From contig CM057009.1 of assembly GCA_029891345.1 (NCBI GenBank), forward strand, positions 297,104,466 to 297,168,465: a stretch of 64,000 nt of DNA, given 5' to 3'. How positions within the stretch are numbered: the stretch's first letter is position 1; each line of letters begins with the position of its first letter. A model generated the notes under the pieces. It saw nothing but the letters and a program-made list of their open reading frames with translations, had not been told where the DNA came from and did no database searches. A program made the position numbers and the translations under genes. Shown piece after piece: positions 22,201 to 35,592 of this stretch. This DNA comes from Dryococelus australis (Eukaryota > Arthropoda > Insecta > Phasmatodea > Phasmatidae).

Positions 22201-24631
22201 GTCAAGATGATCTTGGCAACCCTATCAGTTACGATTACACTAATATAAACTGGAAGTGGATTTGGCAAGACAAGTGACATTATCCCTGTATGTAGTGAGG
22301 GAGTAATATGATAAAAGTTGCATCGAGAACATAATTTGAAGAAACTTGCTTTGTTCGGCATCTGCAAAGAGGTGGTGGGAGGGAGGACATGAAGATTTTA
22401 ATATCACAGAGGCCTAACAGCAGCTTTCATTTATAAAATTAATATTTAATCAGGTGTAAGAATTTAAGAACACCACTACAGAACTATATGTTCGCGAGCT
22501 TGATGGATAACCAGGATGTCTGTATTTGCATATAACGGAGGCAGTTTCTCATAACAGTGTGTTTTGCTGAGGACAGTGCTATAGCTGGATAGGGTCTGTA
22601 ACAAGCTTCTTTCTCGCAGGCTTGACGAGCCAAACAAAGTGTCAATTACGTGTACAGATTACTAGAATGATTTAATCTATAATTCACACTGTAATCGACT
22701 ATCTTTTTATAACATGAGTAATTTACAATGGGACATTATATTATTATGTGTGGCTAACGAAGCGAGGAAGAATGGATTACTAATGTGTAATTGTAATATT
22801 ATGTAATTACCAGTGGTTAATACAGGGATCGAAATATTCGGCCAAAATATCTCTCTCAGATCACAGACAGAATAGGCAATTAAGAGAAAAGGTATTCAAA
22901 ATCTAAACACAGATAGAACATATATTCGAGAGAAAATTATGCCAAATTACCTTTTCAGACCAAATGACATGAGATAATTAACCTTTACTATCACATTGGC
23001 CACACCACATTTCTCTTAATATCTGGGCATGTCACAGTCTTTGGCAGGCAGCTGTTCCCATCGCCATAAGACACATAATAATTTTTTTGTACCGCAACTG
23101 AAATCGATGTGTGTTAATGATAATTATCTTGGTTTCTGAGCTAGAGTCGCTTCATGGTTGCTGCAGAAAATAATGTTTCGCGTGACGTTACAGTAGGCGC
23201 CTTCCTTGTTTCCCAGCACTGAAATTATCGCCATGCATTTGAAAGGCCCTGTAAAGCAGTCTTCAGAGATTGCTTGAACAGGTGACCAACAAGAGTAGCG
23301 ACCCCTCTTAATTGGCTTCTGTGACAGCCAATAACTTACTATATCTTCAGATTGGCAGAAGAAATGGGCTATCATGTTATGGATCTACTTGATTTATGGC
23401 TTGGCAGGGACTTGTTTCGATATTTTGAAAAAAATTGTGCTCAACTTTTGATTAACTTGTAGTCATAATCTCTGTTGTTTTATCTCGGGCATTCCCTAGT
23501 ACAGCTTCTAATGCTGTTAATTTACTGTAATTTCAAACTAGCTGAACTTCAATTCGTGTTTTGTTTTGGATGAGTGTTCTGCTATTACTACACCTGGTTT
23601 TCCTTTCGGTAATCATTAATATGCCCTGTCATTCAGATAACTATCTTTGTGTATGTCTGGCCTACAAGCAGTAGTCCGCAGTAACACGATACCTTGAAAA
23701 CACTTATCACGTATTCGGCTAGAGTTTAGTTTTTATTTACTAACGATTTGTCTATTTAGGCGACAGCATTGAAACATTGAAATTCTCTATACTTTAGAGT
23801 CAAAGAGTCTTGAAGTTGATGTAAATTACATTCACATATTATGGTCGGCTTTGCATATTATCTTGCATTCATTATATTTCACACATATCTGAGAAAACAG
23901 TTTACGAATAGGCATTCTTTTCCTTGCGATTTTATTCTTCTTATTTTTTGCAGTTTAAACATAATGTATAGTCACACAGGTTATGGAGATATTGTTGACT
24001 CTGGACATATAGTGGCCATGATCTCTAAGGATTAGCACTCGGGCTGAAAGAAGTCCAATCCATCGATGGCTCCACACACAAAAACCTACACACATATACA
24101 AAACTAAACATACAGTTGGCACTCAAGTACAATTGAGAATTAGTTACAACTGTTATTTTGTCCTCTGGCATAAACACGTTTTGTTTACAGATACTGGTGG
24201 GATATCGCTCCAAATTATTGTGAATTTTAATGTGTTTCGATATGAAAAAATGGTTGCTGATGCTAGAGACATATAAATAGAATTATACTTAACCTCATAC
24301 ACGAGACAACAAGTCCACAGGCACCGCAGCAAATATTTTGAGAGTTATTGCCATAAATTGGGGAGAGCCTCTTTCCTAATGCATTGCACTATGTCTTAGT
24401 TGCACCCCAGAAGAAGCCTATGGCTGTCGACTCAGTACTGAGTTAAAGCCGTGTTGGTTTACTGGTCGAGATATATCTCGTTCAACATAGTGGAAACTAT
24501 TTTTCTAAGGTTAGATTGTTTACCACCTTTCTTGAAAAATATCTAATAAGTCTGTGCGATATGTCGAGACATGAAGTTTTCCAGTGTTTCAAAGTCGACT
24601 GGACTAGTTCTCGTAGAAGAAGAGTCCAGCA

Positions 24632-24634
<3 letters not shown>
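19236..24634. other. 5.4 kb of unannotated DNA
   Basis: Several short frames occur (19574-19774, 21692-22027, 23124-23375), but none has motifs or partners I recognise. A moderately GC-richer patch lies at 20830-21130. I see no exon structure I can defend and no clear repeat. Confidence 0.4.
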
Positions 24635-24671
<37 letters not shown>

Positions 24672-24680
24672 TGTATATAT
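24635..24680. repeat. (TA)n microsatellite
   Basis: About 18 TA units, with a short imperfect tail CTGTATATAT. Confidence 0.95.
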
Positions 24681-26812
24681 GAAACATTAGCCGTGGAGCT
24701 TCCATGAACAAGTCCAATTAACACATGGCAGTTTTCTTGGTCCGAAATTTGATAACTGTAGTGGTTTAAAACAGCAGCGTGTGGAAAGTAGCATCTTTAC
24801 AGAAAATAATTTTGCCGGCTTAATATCCGATTCCGTTACTCTGTTAATACATAAATGTTGCAAAATTATCCTCTGTGACTTATCTTGATGCCAGATGCAT
24901 TGTAACAGTGAGAGTTTGTAAAAGTGTAATTTGAACGTTTAAGCAGAACGCCAGTGTCCAAGCTGTTTACAATGTTCAATTGACGAGCGACGTGAAGAAC
25001 AGAACGTATAGACTTGCCATTTGAACTTGTTTACAAACAAACACCTTAATTTACTTGGGCTGTCACAAGAGAATGTTTTCGCGTACTACGACACGCATTT
25101 CTCCTCCTCTGCTTCACATCGTGCTTGTCACACTCCCGTTCACTTGTGATCCCAAGGATACACTGTATTGCTGCCATTTCCATGGAATTCCAATAAATTG
25201 CGCCAACAAGACCCATAAATTCCACTATTAAAATGTGAGAAAAAAGCCAGAACAAAAAATCCGGAAATATTATTCTCACACCGCCCGAATTATCGTGAAA
25301 CCCTGGGATTTTGGTGCGATTTAAGAACACAATGAAATGTAGTTTATTAAAGCAACACATTTAGATGTGTTAACAACAGAACAGCTAACAACTGACTTAT
25401 AAAATAAGATGCCTGCTTAGTAAAAGGGGAGAGCGATAAGTATGCTAGAACACAGTAGATGAAAAAATATTGTGTGCGATTTTGGAGATTCATTCATTAC
25501 ATGTTAAATATTTATCTAATAGTCAGTAAAAATTAGTTTAAAAGTAATCGTAAGTGGTAATATGGTATTTGATATAAAGAGGCGAGTATAAAAACAGGAA
25601 AATCCATTCGAAGTAACATGAAACTAAAAATAAAATAAAATAAAAATTGCGACGCCAGCACTGCAGTCGCCTTTAATATACTGATTCTGCAGTTCAGCAC
25701 AGTGGTATTCTCGGTGGAGAACTCCTCTCCCTTCCCTTGACACACCTCTATTCCCTCCCTCTTTTCCCCTCCATTGTGTGTCACAATTTGTTTTGGCTAC
25801 GGGCATAAATTGATATGAGTGCATGCACTCTGGTGGCCCTGTCTCTTTACTGTTCGTTAGGCATCATGTTAACACCTTAAGATTAGCTGAACTTCACTTG
25901 CTCCATGATTCAAGACCTGCTGTTACTGCCTGAGCCTCCAACTTGCGACGTGACGTAGTTAAATTGTCCGCGATATTTTCACCACGCAAATTATTTGCAA
26001 TTGAGGTGTAATATGCCCGTGCGGCCGAACAAGCAGTTATGAACGGTGAGTTGTGGTGTGAAAATTTGCTCAGAATAGGGCTGAGGTAATTTTTAAATTC
26101 ATTTTGTGGCATAGTTTCGTCATGCACCGGGCACGCAGTTCTAGTGGTATTATCCCGAATTGTAGTTTTGAACGCCTTTCCAAATTGGGTTTTCGGTCTA
26201 ACTAATTATTGGTAGCTGTGTGCTTGCTTGAATATTTTAACGTGTTGTTTGTAGTGTTTCTCCTGCGGCCCATTTACACTACTAATGTGTGTCCGAGTTG
26301 GTTTGCTGCACCACGACTCATGTGTGGGCGTTTAATACTTTTTATTAATTGTGGAGTCTTGTAATTTTATACTCCGAGGCTTTGGTAGTATCCACAGGAT
26401 CGCTCTCACAGTTGCTATTTTTTAAGTAAGATTTAATTTAAATTTTAGTCATATTTTTTAATGTTTGAAGGCTTTAATGGGCCCCTTCAGGCTGCCATTC
26501 TTCCTATGTACGCTCCATTTATTTGGTCTAGTGTGCCATGATCATATAGAAATATTAAATATCAGCTTTAATTTGTAATTGTTAATGCAACGTCAATAAA
26601 TTTCCTTGAGTGTATGGCTGTAAGGTATTTTTTGTAACGCTCAGTCACATTGTATCTGAGATTACGTAGTATTTATTATTTATTGTGTTTTCTTAATGGT
26701 GTTTTGAGCCTTCTAGTCATGGTTAAATTGTGAAAGGAGCTTTATTGTGAATTCTGCACTAGTGATGTGCTTCAGAAATAATTAGTTTAATCTACTCGCG
26801 TGCAATTTATAT
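24681..26812. other. Unannotated DNA
   Basis: Nothing is recognised. Frames at 25046-25360 and 25533-25784 (minus) lack family motifs. Confidence 0.4.
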
Positions 26813-26828
26813 TGTATTGAAAGTGGGT

Positions 26829-27063
26829 GAAGAGATTTGGGCGGCTCGTAACAGCGAGGTCTTGAGAGCTGATGAAGGTGATTGAGATGAGCATGGAGCA
26901 GCGCCGGAATGAAAGGGTGGGGGAAACGGGAGATTCCCGAGAAAACACGCCGACCAACGGCACCGTCCGGCGCGATTCCCTCATGCGAAAAGCCGGCTGG
27001 GGATTGAACCCGGTTCGCCTTAGTGGGAAGCGAGCGGGCTAACCACTCGGCCAGCGCGGCCCC
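26829..27063 (-). mobile_element. tRNA-derived SINE, copy 1, with intact 16-bp target duplication
   Basis: Read on the minus strand it begins GGCCGCGCTGGCCGAGTGG (tRNA-like A box) and GAACCGGGTTCAATCCC (B box), then the family body with GGCGTGTTTTCTCGGGAATC and an end at GAGCCGCCCAAATCTCTTCA. The bases TGTATTGAAAGTGGGT flank it exactly at 26813-26828 and 27064-27079, so the insertion is well preserved. Confidence 0.9.
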
Positions 27064-27079
27064 TGTATTGAAAGTGGGT

Positions 27080-30000
27080 TTATATCCTATGCTCCTAACT
27101 GTAATGAGTACAAGTCAAAATACATATTTATGCTCAATGAAAGGGTTTTGTAACATTTATTTGTGAAAGTACTGACACAATATACCTCTAAAAATATTTA
27201 AGGAATTTGTACAGTGTTTCAATAAAAATATACATGGGAAACTGGAGTTCTACTGTGCTTCAAGATATGCCTTGACTCATATGCCATAGACAATATTTGG
27301 CGACTAGTCTTTTCAAGGAGTTGCCCATCTCCTTTTAATTTTACAAATACATTATTTTGGCACCATTAATTTATCTTGGCATTAAGCATTGTTTTGTGTT
27401 TTGAACTTACCACTTTCATACAAGGCAGGGTAATAAGGTGTATGGAATTCGGGGGCCAGAAAGTTGCTCCTCTTCGACCACATCAGATTTCACAATATGT
27501 TTTAGTTTCGTACCTAAAAAGAGCACGTAGAGGTGAACAGCACTTTTGAAAAATGAAATTTTGCATGTCAGCATTGTGCAGCATCCGTAGAACATAAATG
27601 TGTTTCATTATACCCAAATCAAAGGCCACCGAATTCTCTTCTCAGGGAAGAAGAAATATCGAAAGATATTAGTGAGTATGTTTGCACGCCTGACACTACG
27701 TCTGGGTTTTCTTTCACTAACGTGTTCATGCATGAGGCTGTTTAGCAGCGAAAATGACTCCCTGGTGTCTTTCATCCTTCCACATGTGCGCCCACTGACA
27801 GGGTAAACACGCCGCACTAACAGCGAAGGCAACGCCCTCCTTCGACGTATGCACACGCACCACCGCACCAAACTTAAATGTTTGCATATCATACACCACT
27901 GTGCTTATTTACAACTTCTACTCTTACTGAATAATTTTTACGGCAATGAGTTCATTACGCGTGAACTTCTCGTTGTTAGTGTTTTACGGTGGTTGGGAAC
28001 TGATTTCGTATGAAAATTCTGGTTGAAATGATATTTACGACTTGTGGCCTAATGTGATTATTAAGATATCATTAACCCTCGAAAATGGGAATATAACAAG
28101 CATTTCGTTAAAAAATATAAAAATATCAGAGATGAAAGAAATCAGTTCGCACAATGTTTCACCAAACGAGGGTCATCGACCCCTGTAAAGGCACTAGTAA
28201 ATAACATCCCCAGTCAGAAACATAATGAGAACTGTTACTCTCACACCACAGTAAATGCTGTAGCCCTAAGTATTTGCTAAAATTACAAGATGGATTGTCA
28301 ATCACCATACCCAGATGTACAAAGAAGTTCGCCTTGTAACAGCCTGACATGCTCCGTTATAGAGAAAACAGCTCCACAAATAAGGATGATCGTTCAATCC
28401 CTTGGAGGTATACGCAAACTGATTGGATTTGCGGTGAAGGTTTAACTAGCTAATACACTGTGCGAATTTTTTACCACTAATAGTTACCGATATATGTTTT
28501 TTTAATCTTGTTACTTCTCCACTTTATAGAGCGAATAGCACCCTCAAAAGCCACTTTAGGCCACAAGTCGTATAGCTATATATTTCGCCCTGATTTTTCT
28601 CATGTGATCATTATACGATCTCTGTAACACACATATAATAACATACTGTACTTACAGTATATTTTACTCTGTTTGTGGCGTCTAGCATTTGGGTGGCACA
28701 CAAAATTGCAATGAAATAAAATATTATTATTATAAGCTGAAAGTCTGCGATACGCCTGCAAGAATTTCAGTTATGGCCAAAATAGTCTCAATTCACTTTG
28801 AGTTCGGATAATTCTGAGATGCAAAATAGGTTCGCTATATATGACTCCGTCTCTCATGATAGATTCAAGTGTAGCACTCGCGTGGAAGGAGAGGTTGCCA
28901 TTAACGATCTGACGTTCTGCTCACTCATGCGATATATTTCAGAGCCTCCGAAATCCGATCTATGCCTCATTTCAACTGCTTCAGATAGCTCGTTATATAT
29001 AGCCTTGCCAGTGTCGATGTACGAGACGAATTTGACGAACATCTTGCGCATGAATTTAATACTGCCTGACAATCATTGTCACCAACCTCATTCCTTTGTT
29101 TGACATTTGTTTTGAAAAATAATATTAATCTGGTTTTTTTTTTAGCGTATCAGCATTTTAGCTTAAAATATTTATTCCTACACATTAAAAAAACAGTTAT
29201 TACAAAACATAGCTATATTTCAGCTAAAATATGGCATGTTATAATTTCTTTGAACTCCCGACGCTTGTTTCATCTGCCGTAAGGATTTTATTTTTAGCGA
29301 TTTCGGCTAAAGGTTTTTATCTAAGACGTTAAAATTGAAGTGTGAATAAATTACATACAATTTTTCAAGACAATATTCTTTATTACATTGCCGTGACACA
29401 TACAATTATTTTGAGCTCTAGCCTAACGTATTAACTTTGTTCAATTTTGGAAGTTGTACAAAAATATATTCGTTAAACGATGCAGTAGTTTTTGTCATTA
29501 CTTTAAAAAGTAATTTTCCGTCATTTTAAAACATTTTTCAAATTATTATTTCATATAAAAAATGTTCTATGGTCGATGACCGTCATTCACTAGCCGATAT
29601 TTGTCGGACCGCAAAACTATATCGATATTGTTGGACCGCGATAAGATCTCGACTCGGACCGCGATACGATCTCGTCTTTGTCGTAACCGGATGGGCACAG
29701 CACACTCTCCGGCCCCGTTCATATGAAATTCAAACTAATGGGAGCGTCCGTGCCCCGATTTATATCATAGATATAAGAAGTGTGCTAACTTGTGTTGACT
29801 GCTTCTCCTCTAGTCTGAGTCGGAGAAGCATGAGCTCTGTACTCACCTGGAGAATGCACCACCTGCACCCTTGCCGCTTGAAAAGTGAAATAGTAAGAGA
29901 AACACACAAGTATTGCACGGCTAAAATCTTACACATGTGTATACTCGAAAATTAATACTAAAGTTAACTTAAATGTTCGCAAACGTGGTCCGAAATGACT

Positions 30001-30499
30001 ATACGTGCCACTCAGCTCTGTACGCTCTGTACATATAAAATGCGGAACGTCTCCATGTTCCCAACAACTTCGGGTTTCGAGAGCGAAAGTTGTCGAGGTT
30101 ACACGAAGGCTTCTTCTCCGCTGTGGTTAGGAAGTTATCGTTTCTGCGACAGCTAAGAGGTTTACAGAATAAATGTCTTAGGCAGTAAACAAGCAGCAAA
30201 CTAAGGAACAGGCTCCCAAATCTCAACTGACACAGTAGTGATGTTATGCCAAGTTTGACCTGTGTGAATGCGTCTTTGTATGTGCTTTATTCGGTCAAAA
30301 TGAGTATAGTTGTTTACTTATAATTTTGTCCTCGGCATTTTTTTAAGCATCGATATAGTAGTTCGTATTTTGATATAAAGAAATCTTAAAATGTTTATTT
30401 AAATGCATGATTTTCGGTGACTCTTGTAAGCAGTAACAACTAAATTGTGTTGAACTACACTTGAGGGAATGCGCTGGACAGTTTTCTACTGCTCACTTC
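27080..30499. other. Unannotated DNA
   Basis: No confident gene. A 23-base near-tandem (GGACCGCGATAMGATCTCG) is repeated at 29633-29677 with a weaker third unit before it. The only frame that looks coding-like is listed separately at 28854-29072. Confidence 0.4.
28854..29072 (-). CDS. Short open frame, unknown, coding-like composition
   Basis: The 72-residue frame starts at an ATG and has a balanced charged composition (MSGSIKFMRKMF, ELSEAVEMRHRSDF, MSEQNVRSLM), unlike the hydrophobic or low-complexity frames around it. I do not recognise a family. No neighbouring exon is evident and the frame is short, so it could be chance or the remains of an element. Confidence 0.2.
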   Translation of the reverse strand: MSGSIKFMRKMFVKFVSYIDTGKAIYNELSEAVEMRHRSDFGGSEIYRMSEQNVRSLMATSPSTRVLHLNLS

Positions 30500-30513
30500 T
30501 TACTGCTTACTGT

Positions 30514-30722
30514 ATCTGCGGTGGTTCAGCGGCTGGAGCGCTCGCCTTCCACCAAGGCGATCCGAGCTCGACTCCCGGCTTTCACACGTGGGCATCGTGC
30601 CGGTTGTTTCTGCTGGTCGGCGGGTTTTCTCGGGGCTCTTCCGCTTTCCCCGACCTCGCATTCCGGTGCTGATCCAGACCCACCCGATGTTAAGAGCGGC
30701 CCAAAACCAATCCAGTCTACTT
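30514..30722 (+). mobile_element. SINE copy 2, with 14-bp target duplication
   Basis: TTACTGCTTACTGT occurs at 30500-30513 and 30723-30736. The head ATCTGCGGTGGTTCAGCGGC keeps an A box; the B box (GAGCTCGACTCCCGG) is diverged. The body has GGCGGGTTTTCTCGGGGCTC and ends AAGAGCGGCCC. Confidence 0.88.
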
Positions 30723-30736
30723 TTACTGCTTACTGT

Positions 30737-33246
30737 CTACGTTCCTTTACCGTGTAAATATTTTTTAGGATATTTATACCTGCATCTTCTATAAAAGCGC
30801 ACGAACCACCTTTTGGACGGCAACATGTCAAACACTCAGACGTTACCAAGAACTGAAAAATTGCGTGCGACCCTATCATATAAATATTTTTCGTTCTTTC
30901 TATGCGAACTAGAGGGCGTGCAGTTCGAGCAGAGTAAAAGAATACTTTCTGGTTCTAGTTCAAATTCCGTTTACCACCAATAATGTTTGTCTTTTGTTTG
31001 GTTATTTTTTGTACACAGTAACTAATAATGCGACGTAAATAAAATGTTAGTATTTTTATAAACCCAATTCTTAAATGGAAGATAAAGAAAACAATTAACC
31101 GGTAGATTTACGAAAAGTTCCAAGAATTCATGGAAAGAAATTTTTAAATTTACGCAGAGTACGGTAGTGAAAAAAAGAAAAACTTCTGCAATTCTAGGAA
31201 GATTTCCGGAAAATTTGTTGCAAGTATTTTTCCTCAATTTAACGAAATTTTCGCTAATTGTGTGGGTTCACCAAACACAAGTTCTATGGAAGATTTCATT
31301 TCCAAGAAGGAAAATTTTTCAACTACTTTAAAATTCAAGGTTGCTTACAATTTCTCTGAAGTCCTGCTGAAGTTCTATTTTTAGGATATTCTTCCGCCTC
31401 AAACAAAGAAATCTTGAAAATTTCACCAAAAGAACAATGCATACATTTTTTGAGCACTCACGTTAATATTATTTTGTATGAGACCTATTTCTTATCAGGT
31501 GTTATCAAAATACCCATATTCTCCCTGCTTTTATTTATATTAAATATACATGAAATATTATAATTTATGTGTGAAGTAAATGTAACAGACAATTTAACAA
31601 AAATTGTACTTTTATATAAAAAGACGCATAAAACGCTTGTGATACATGATATATTTCGTAAACAACCAAACGCGTCATACATGGGGTGATATTTGAAACG
31701 TTTGTTTCTGACAGTGTCAGTGTAATGCGAATACACCAAAGAGTTTCTAAATATCAAACTGTGTTAGGAACTGAAGCACTCGGTTCCAAGACTTGTCGCT
31801 ATCTGCAGAACTATCGGGAAACTTCCTGGGATGGCGACGCCAGACGGAAGATCGGATGACATTTCCTGGAAAATGTGCGCCTGCTCGTAGCTTCTCGTTA
31901 CCCAATTCTTCTGACTGGCCTCTGTTCCTATTGTCTTCGTCGGACTGCAGGGGTTAGCAGTTTCGTCTGTAACCGAGCCGGGCCGTCATTTCTATCGGAT
32001 CGGATAGTGTGTGCGTCTGTACGTCACTTCCTGTTGACAGCAATATCGGCGTGGAAAGCGGTTCCAATTAAACCGGATCATGTGCGAGGGATCTAACTTC
32101 CTATTCATCGGCTCAGAAAGTCTGCCTGTGTCAAACATTTAGTTCCGTTTTCACGTGCATACTTTACGTCCTGTTTTACCACGCACATGGCAATTACGAG
32201 TCGCTGAAAAAACCTTTACTTTTCATTTTTGTCAAAAAAAAAAAAAGTTTTTTAGTTGACATTGACGTTGCAAATTTGCCAAGAAAAATTTGAACTGAAT
32301 GTAAAAGCAGAGGATTATAGACGGTGGTAATATTAAATTACGGTTTCTAACGTTTTATTGTTTGAAATATGGATTGAAGGTTTGCACGTCATTATGTTGG
32401 GTTCATTTCTAACTGCTCTTTGTTTTTCACGGCTGAAATGCAATACGCTGGAAAAAAATTACGAGCAGGCTTGTCGTAAATCATTAGTATGTGTTCGTTG
32501 CCTTGTTTACGTACCTTAAACGCCCAAGTACAAGCGAAATGAAAGTAGCTGCCGTATACGGTAACGTAGAGGATTTAAAAGACGATAAAAATCCAACACA
32601 GGACAAAACGGCCTTCTTTTAACGGTGCTATAAAAAAGAAACATGAATGTTTGCAATGAATATGAGCCAGTTCTCTTCTTTCACTTAGCTCTTTAAGTGG
32701 AGTTGTTCACCTGCGTGTGCTGATTTTCTTGAGTGAGCCGAAACGCTTGCTATTCCGAACTTTTTAGTTTTCTTTCTGAATCCACGCGACTTTAGGAGGC
32801 ATTGTGCGGTTTTTTATTGCTGCGTGTAGGCGAGGCGTCGAAATTCAGACCACCAACGAACTGCACCTCCGAGCTCTGCCTTGACGGATTCATTGGGTAA
32901 GCGACTCCATATAAGTGCATCGTACTGAGCGCGGAAAATTATCTTAAGCATCTAAACCCATTCGTATCGCCTGACGAGCACATAGTATCCACTAGCTTCG
33001 CTGTGTGGCCGTTAAACGTTATTTCTTATTCTTTTTTGCTTACTGTTAACATTTTAATGCGTTCCACACGGCACATATTTGGCATTTATTAACGAAGATA
33101 TTAACAAAGTATTTGTTATGTAAAAATAACATTTTTATTCGGCATAAATCGTCGTCTTTGAATTTTTATGTAAATCTTCGTCCTAGAAAATAAATATGCC
33201 GTCAACAAGGGTTAGATTATAAAATATGACTTTACATCAGACGCGC
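30737..33246. other. Unannotated DNA
   Basis: No gene or repeat recognised. GC is a little higher at 31800-32100 and 32780-32960, without motifs. Confidence 0.4.
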
Positions 33247-33329
33247 GTGCACAGACACACACACACAAACACACACATATAACATGTATACGTATGCGTA
33301 AATTATATATCTACATATATATATATATG
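33247..33329. repeat. Mixed (CA)n and (TA)n simple repeat
   Basis: Interrupted ACACAC tracts pass into TATATA tracts. Confidence 0.85.
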
Positions 33330-33599
33330 ATGTCAGTAAATTAACGCGAAATCATTCGGGAGGTAATTCCTTGTGGAAAATGAGGAATAAATATGCTATG
33401 AAACTAATAACCTACCGCCATTTCCAAAGGAGAATTACGCCCTTGAATATAGAGTTTAGAAATTATAACTTTCCAAACTGTCAGAGTAACAAGGCGGATT
33501 TAAACCACAATACAATTCCCTGGCTAATATTTTAAGATATCGAAATTTTCAACTCTATGGATAATAATTAATTTAAAGCGGACAGCCACCCTCTAAATG

Positions 33600-34455
33600 C
33601 CTATAATTTTGTTGTCTCCAAGTTTTATGGAATTTTGATATAGTCATATTGTGTAGTACGTCAAAGATAATTTTGTTGCAAGTGCTTAGGCTCCACCGTT
33701 TTCTTTTAAAACGCATATTATGTTTTCAGCGGCAAAGATACAATGCCTAGCATGTAGGCATTATTTCCTACACGCGGAGGTAAAAATATCCTATATTGGG
33801 CCGAATATTCGCGAAAACACAAGTGAAACGAGACAGAAGGTGTGTACTGGGCTAACATGTGTGTAAAACGGTAGTATAGACAGCATGTGGAGATTAACGT
33901 AGGAGGAATTGGCTGACATACTTTTGATATACGGCGCGGCAGGCTGCAGTAGCCTGAGATCATGTAATTTGTACCAGTAGAAATACCCAAACTGCGAGAC
34001 CTCTCATCACAGGACGTTTGTCGTAGGTGACAAACACATAAGTTGAAAAGGTATAGTGGTCATCATAATTATTGTTCCGAGCATTTGTTTAGTACTTGCT
34101 TACTCATTTGAATCTTCTAACGTAGGGCCCATTTAAACGAGATCTTAGCAACAAAGTATGTTAGTACGTATGCGCAACATACGATTGTGTTACTTATTAT
34201 ATTTCTCAATTAAGTTCACTTGAAAATGGTCTGTCCAATATCGGTTACTTGCGATGTATTTACCTCCGCGTGTACACGCGTTGTCTACATGCCAGGCATT
34301 GTGTCTTTGCCGCTGAAAACACCGTGTGCGCTTTAAAAGAAAACGGCAGATCCTAGGCACTTGCAACAAGATGAACTTTTTTTGGGATAAATAGGAGGAT
34401 CTGCTCAATAATATGGCATTTTAGAACATAAAACTTGAAGGAGAAAATATGGTAT
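33600..34455. repeat. Foldback element: long imperfect inverted repeat
   Basis: The segment at about 33600-33830 matches the reverse complement of about 34205-34455. Shared blocks in the same order include CAAGTTTTATG, TTGTTGCAAGTGC, CCGTTTTCTTTTAAA, GTTTTCAGCGGCAAAGA, ACAATGCC and ACACGCGGAGGTAAA. The arms are about 230-250 bases with roughly 370 bases between them. No transposase is seen. Confidence 0.85.
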
Positions 34456-34673
34456 GCTATTAGAAGACGGCTACACCTATATATGTTCATCACATGTCTA
34501 AGGCATTCTGAAAGTCTGATGCTAAATTAAAAATCGTTAACACACCGCATTATGTATTTGTATGTACACACTCATATTTTAAAATTTAAAACCATTTCTT
34601 CAAAATAAAAGTTTCGTTTAAAAATATCACTTTACGTAGGTAGTAGTTACTCGATTCTAATTCTGAAACGTAT

Positions 34674-34676
<3 letters not shown>

Positions 34677-34742
<66 letters not shown>
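34677..34742. repeat. (TA)n(TG)n microsatellite
   Basis: About 21 TA units run directly into about 11 TG units. Confidence 0.97.
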
Positions 34743-35390
34743 AATATCTAATCAACAATGAGGTAGTTCGAGACGGCAAGGTTGTGTCAAAACAATCCCC
34801 AACTCTTCCTGCATGCGGAACCACTTCACTTTCACACTAGTTTATTTTCAACCAGCGAATAATTTTGCTCTACAATTTCAAACTAGAAAAAATCTGGTAC
34901 AGTTTGTGGCAACTAATGATTATTTACAAAGAAAACTCAACAGAAGATATTATTCTGGATTTCAGACTTAGAAGGAAAACAGAATGCTATAGAAATCAAC
35001 GACGCTCACCAAACTATGATTACATTTATGATGAACGTGCGTGTCCTAGATTAATTTTCTTCTACTGAGCACCTTTCACCAGACAATCTGAAAAGATTTT
35101 GAACAAATTTATACTCGCGTATAAATTTATTAGAGAGTAAAGAAAACAAATTCGAACGATGTATCAGCTAGCAACACGTTCAACACATAAACCACTCAGT
35201 TTGCTCACCTCCCATCAATTGAACTTTCTAGAGTATATACCCTTATTTGAGGAGAGAAAGGGGCTATTTTTCTCGGAAATGGAGCTGATCAGACTGTTAC
35301 AATTCGAACTTTTTTCTACTTTTCGACTCGATGATTAATAATACGTCTCGTAATTTAAGCAAATGCTCAGGGTTATGCCATTTACTGAAG
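34743..35390. other. Unannotated DNA
   Basis: Nothing recognised; the frame at 34865-35068 lacks motifs. Confidence 0.4.
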
Positions 35391-35592
35391 TGGAGTTGAA
35401 AGATTTTGGTGGCTCTTAACATCGAGGTCGTGATAGCCGATGAGGGTGAAGTGAGGCGAGTATGGAGCAACCCCGGAATGTAAGGGCGGGGGAAATGGGA
35501 GATGCCGGCCAGTGGCATCGTCCGGTACGATTCCGAACCGGTTCTCTTAGGTGGGAGGCGAGTAGTCTAACCACTACACCACCGTGGCCCCT
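35391..35592 (-). mobile_element. SINE copy 3
   Basis: On the minus strand it reads GGGGCCACGGTGGTGTAGTG, then TCTCCCATTTCCCCCGCCCT and a tail ending GAGCCACCAAAATC. The middle is shortened: the GGTTTTCTCGGGG block is missing. No convincing target duplication was found. Confidence 0.8.

Noticed and set aside
30461-30794. Overlapping plus-strand frames of about 70-100 residues
   Set aside because: They are readings of SINE copy 2. Frames at 26787-26984, 35297-35703, 41263-41636, 42552-42853 and 44231-44554 are likewise SINE shadows.
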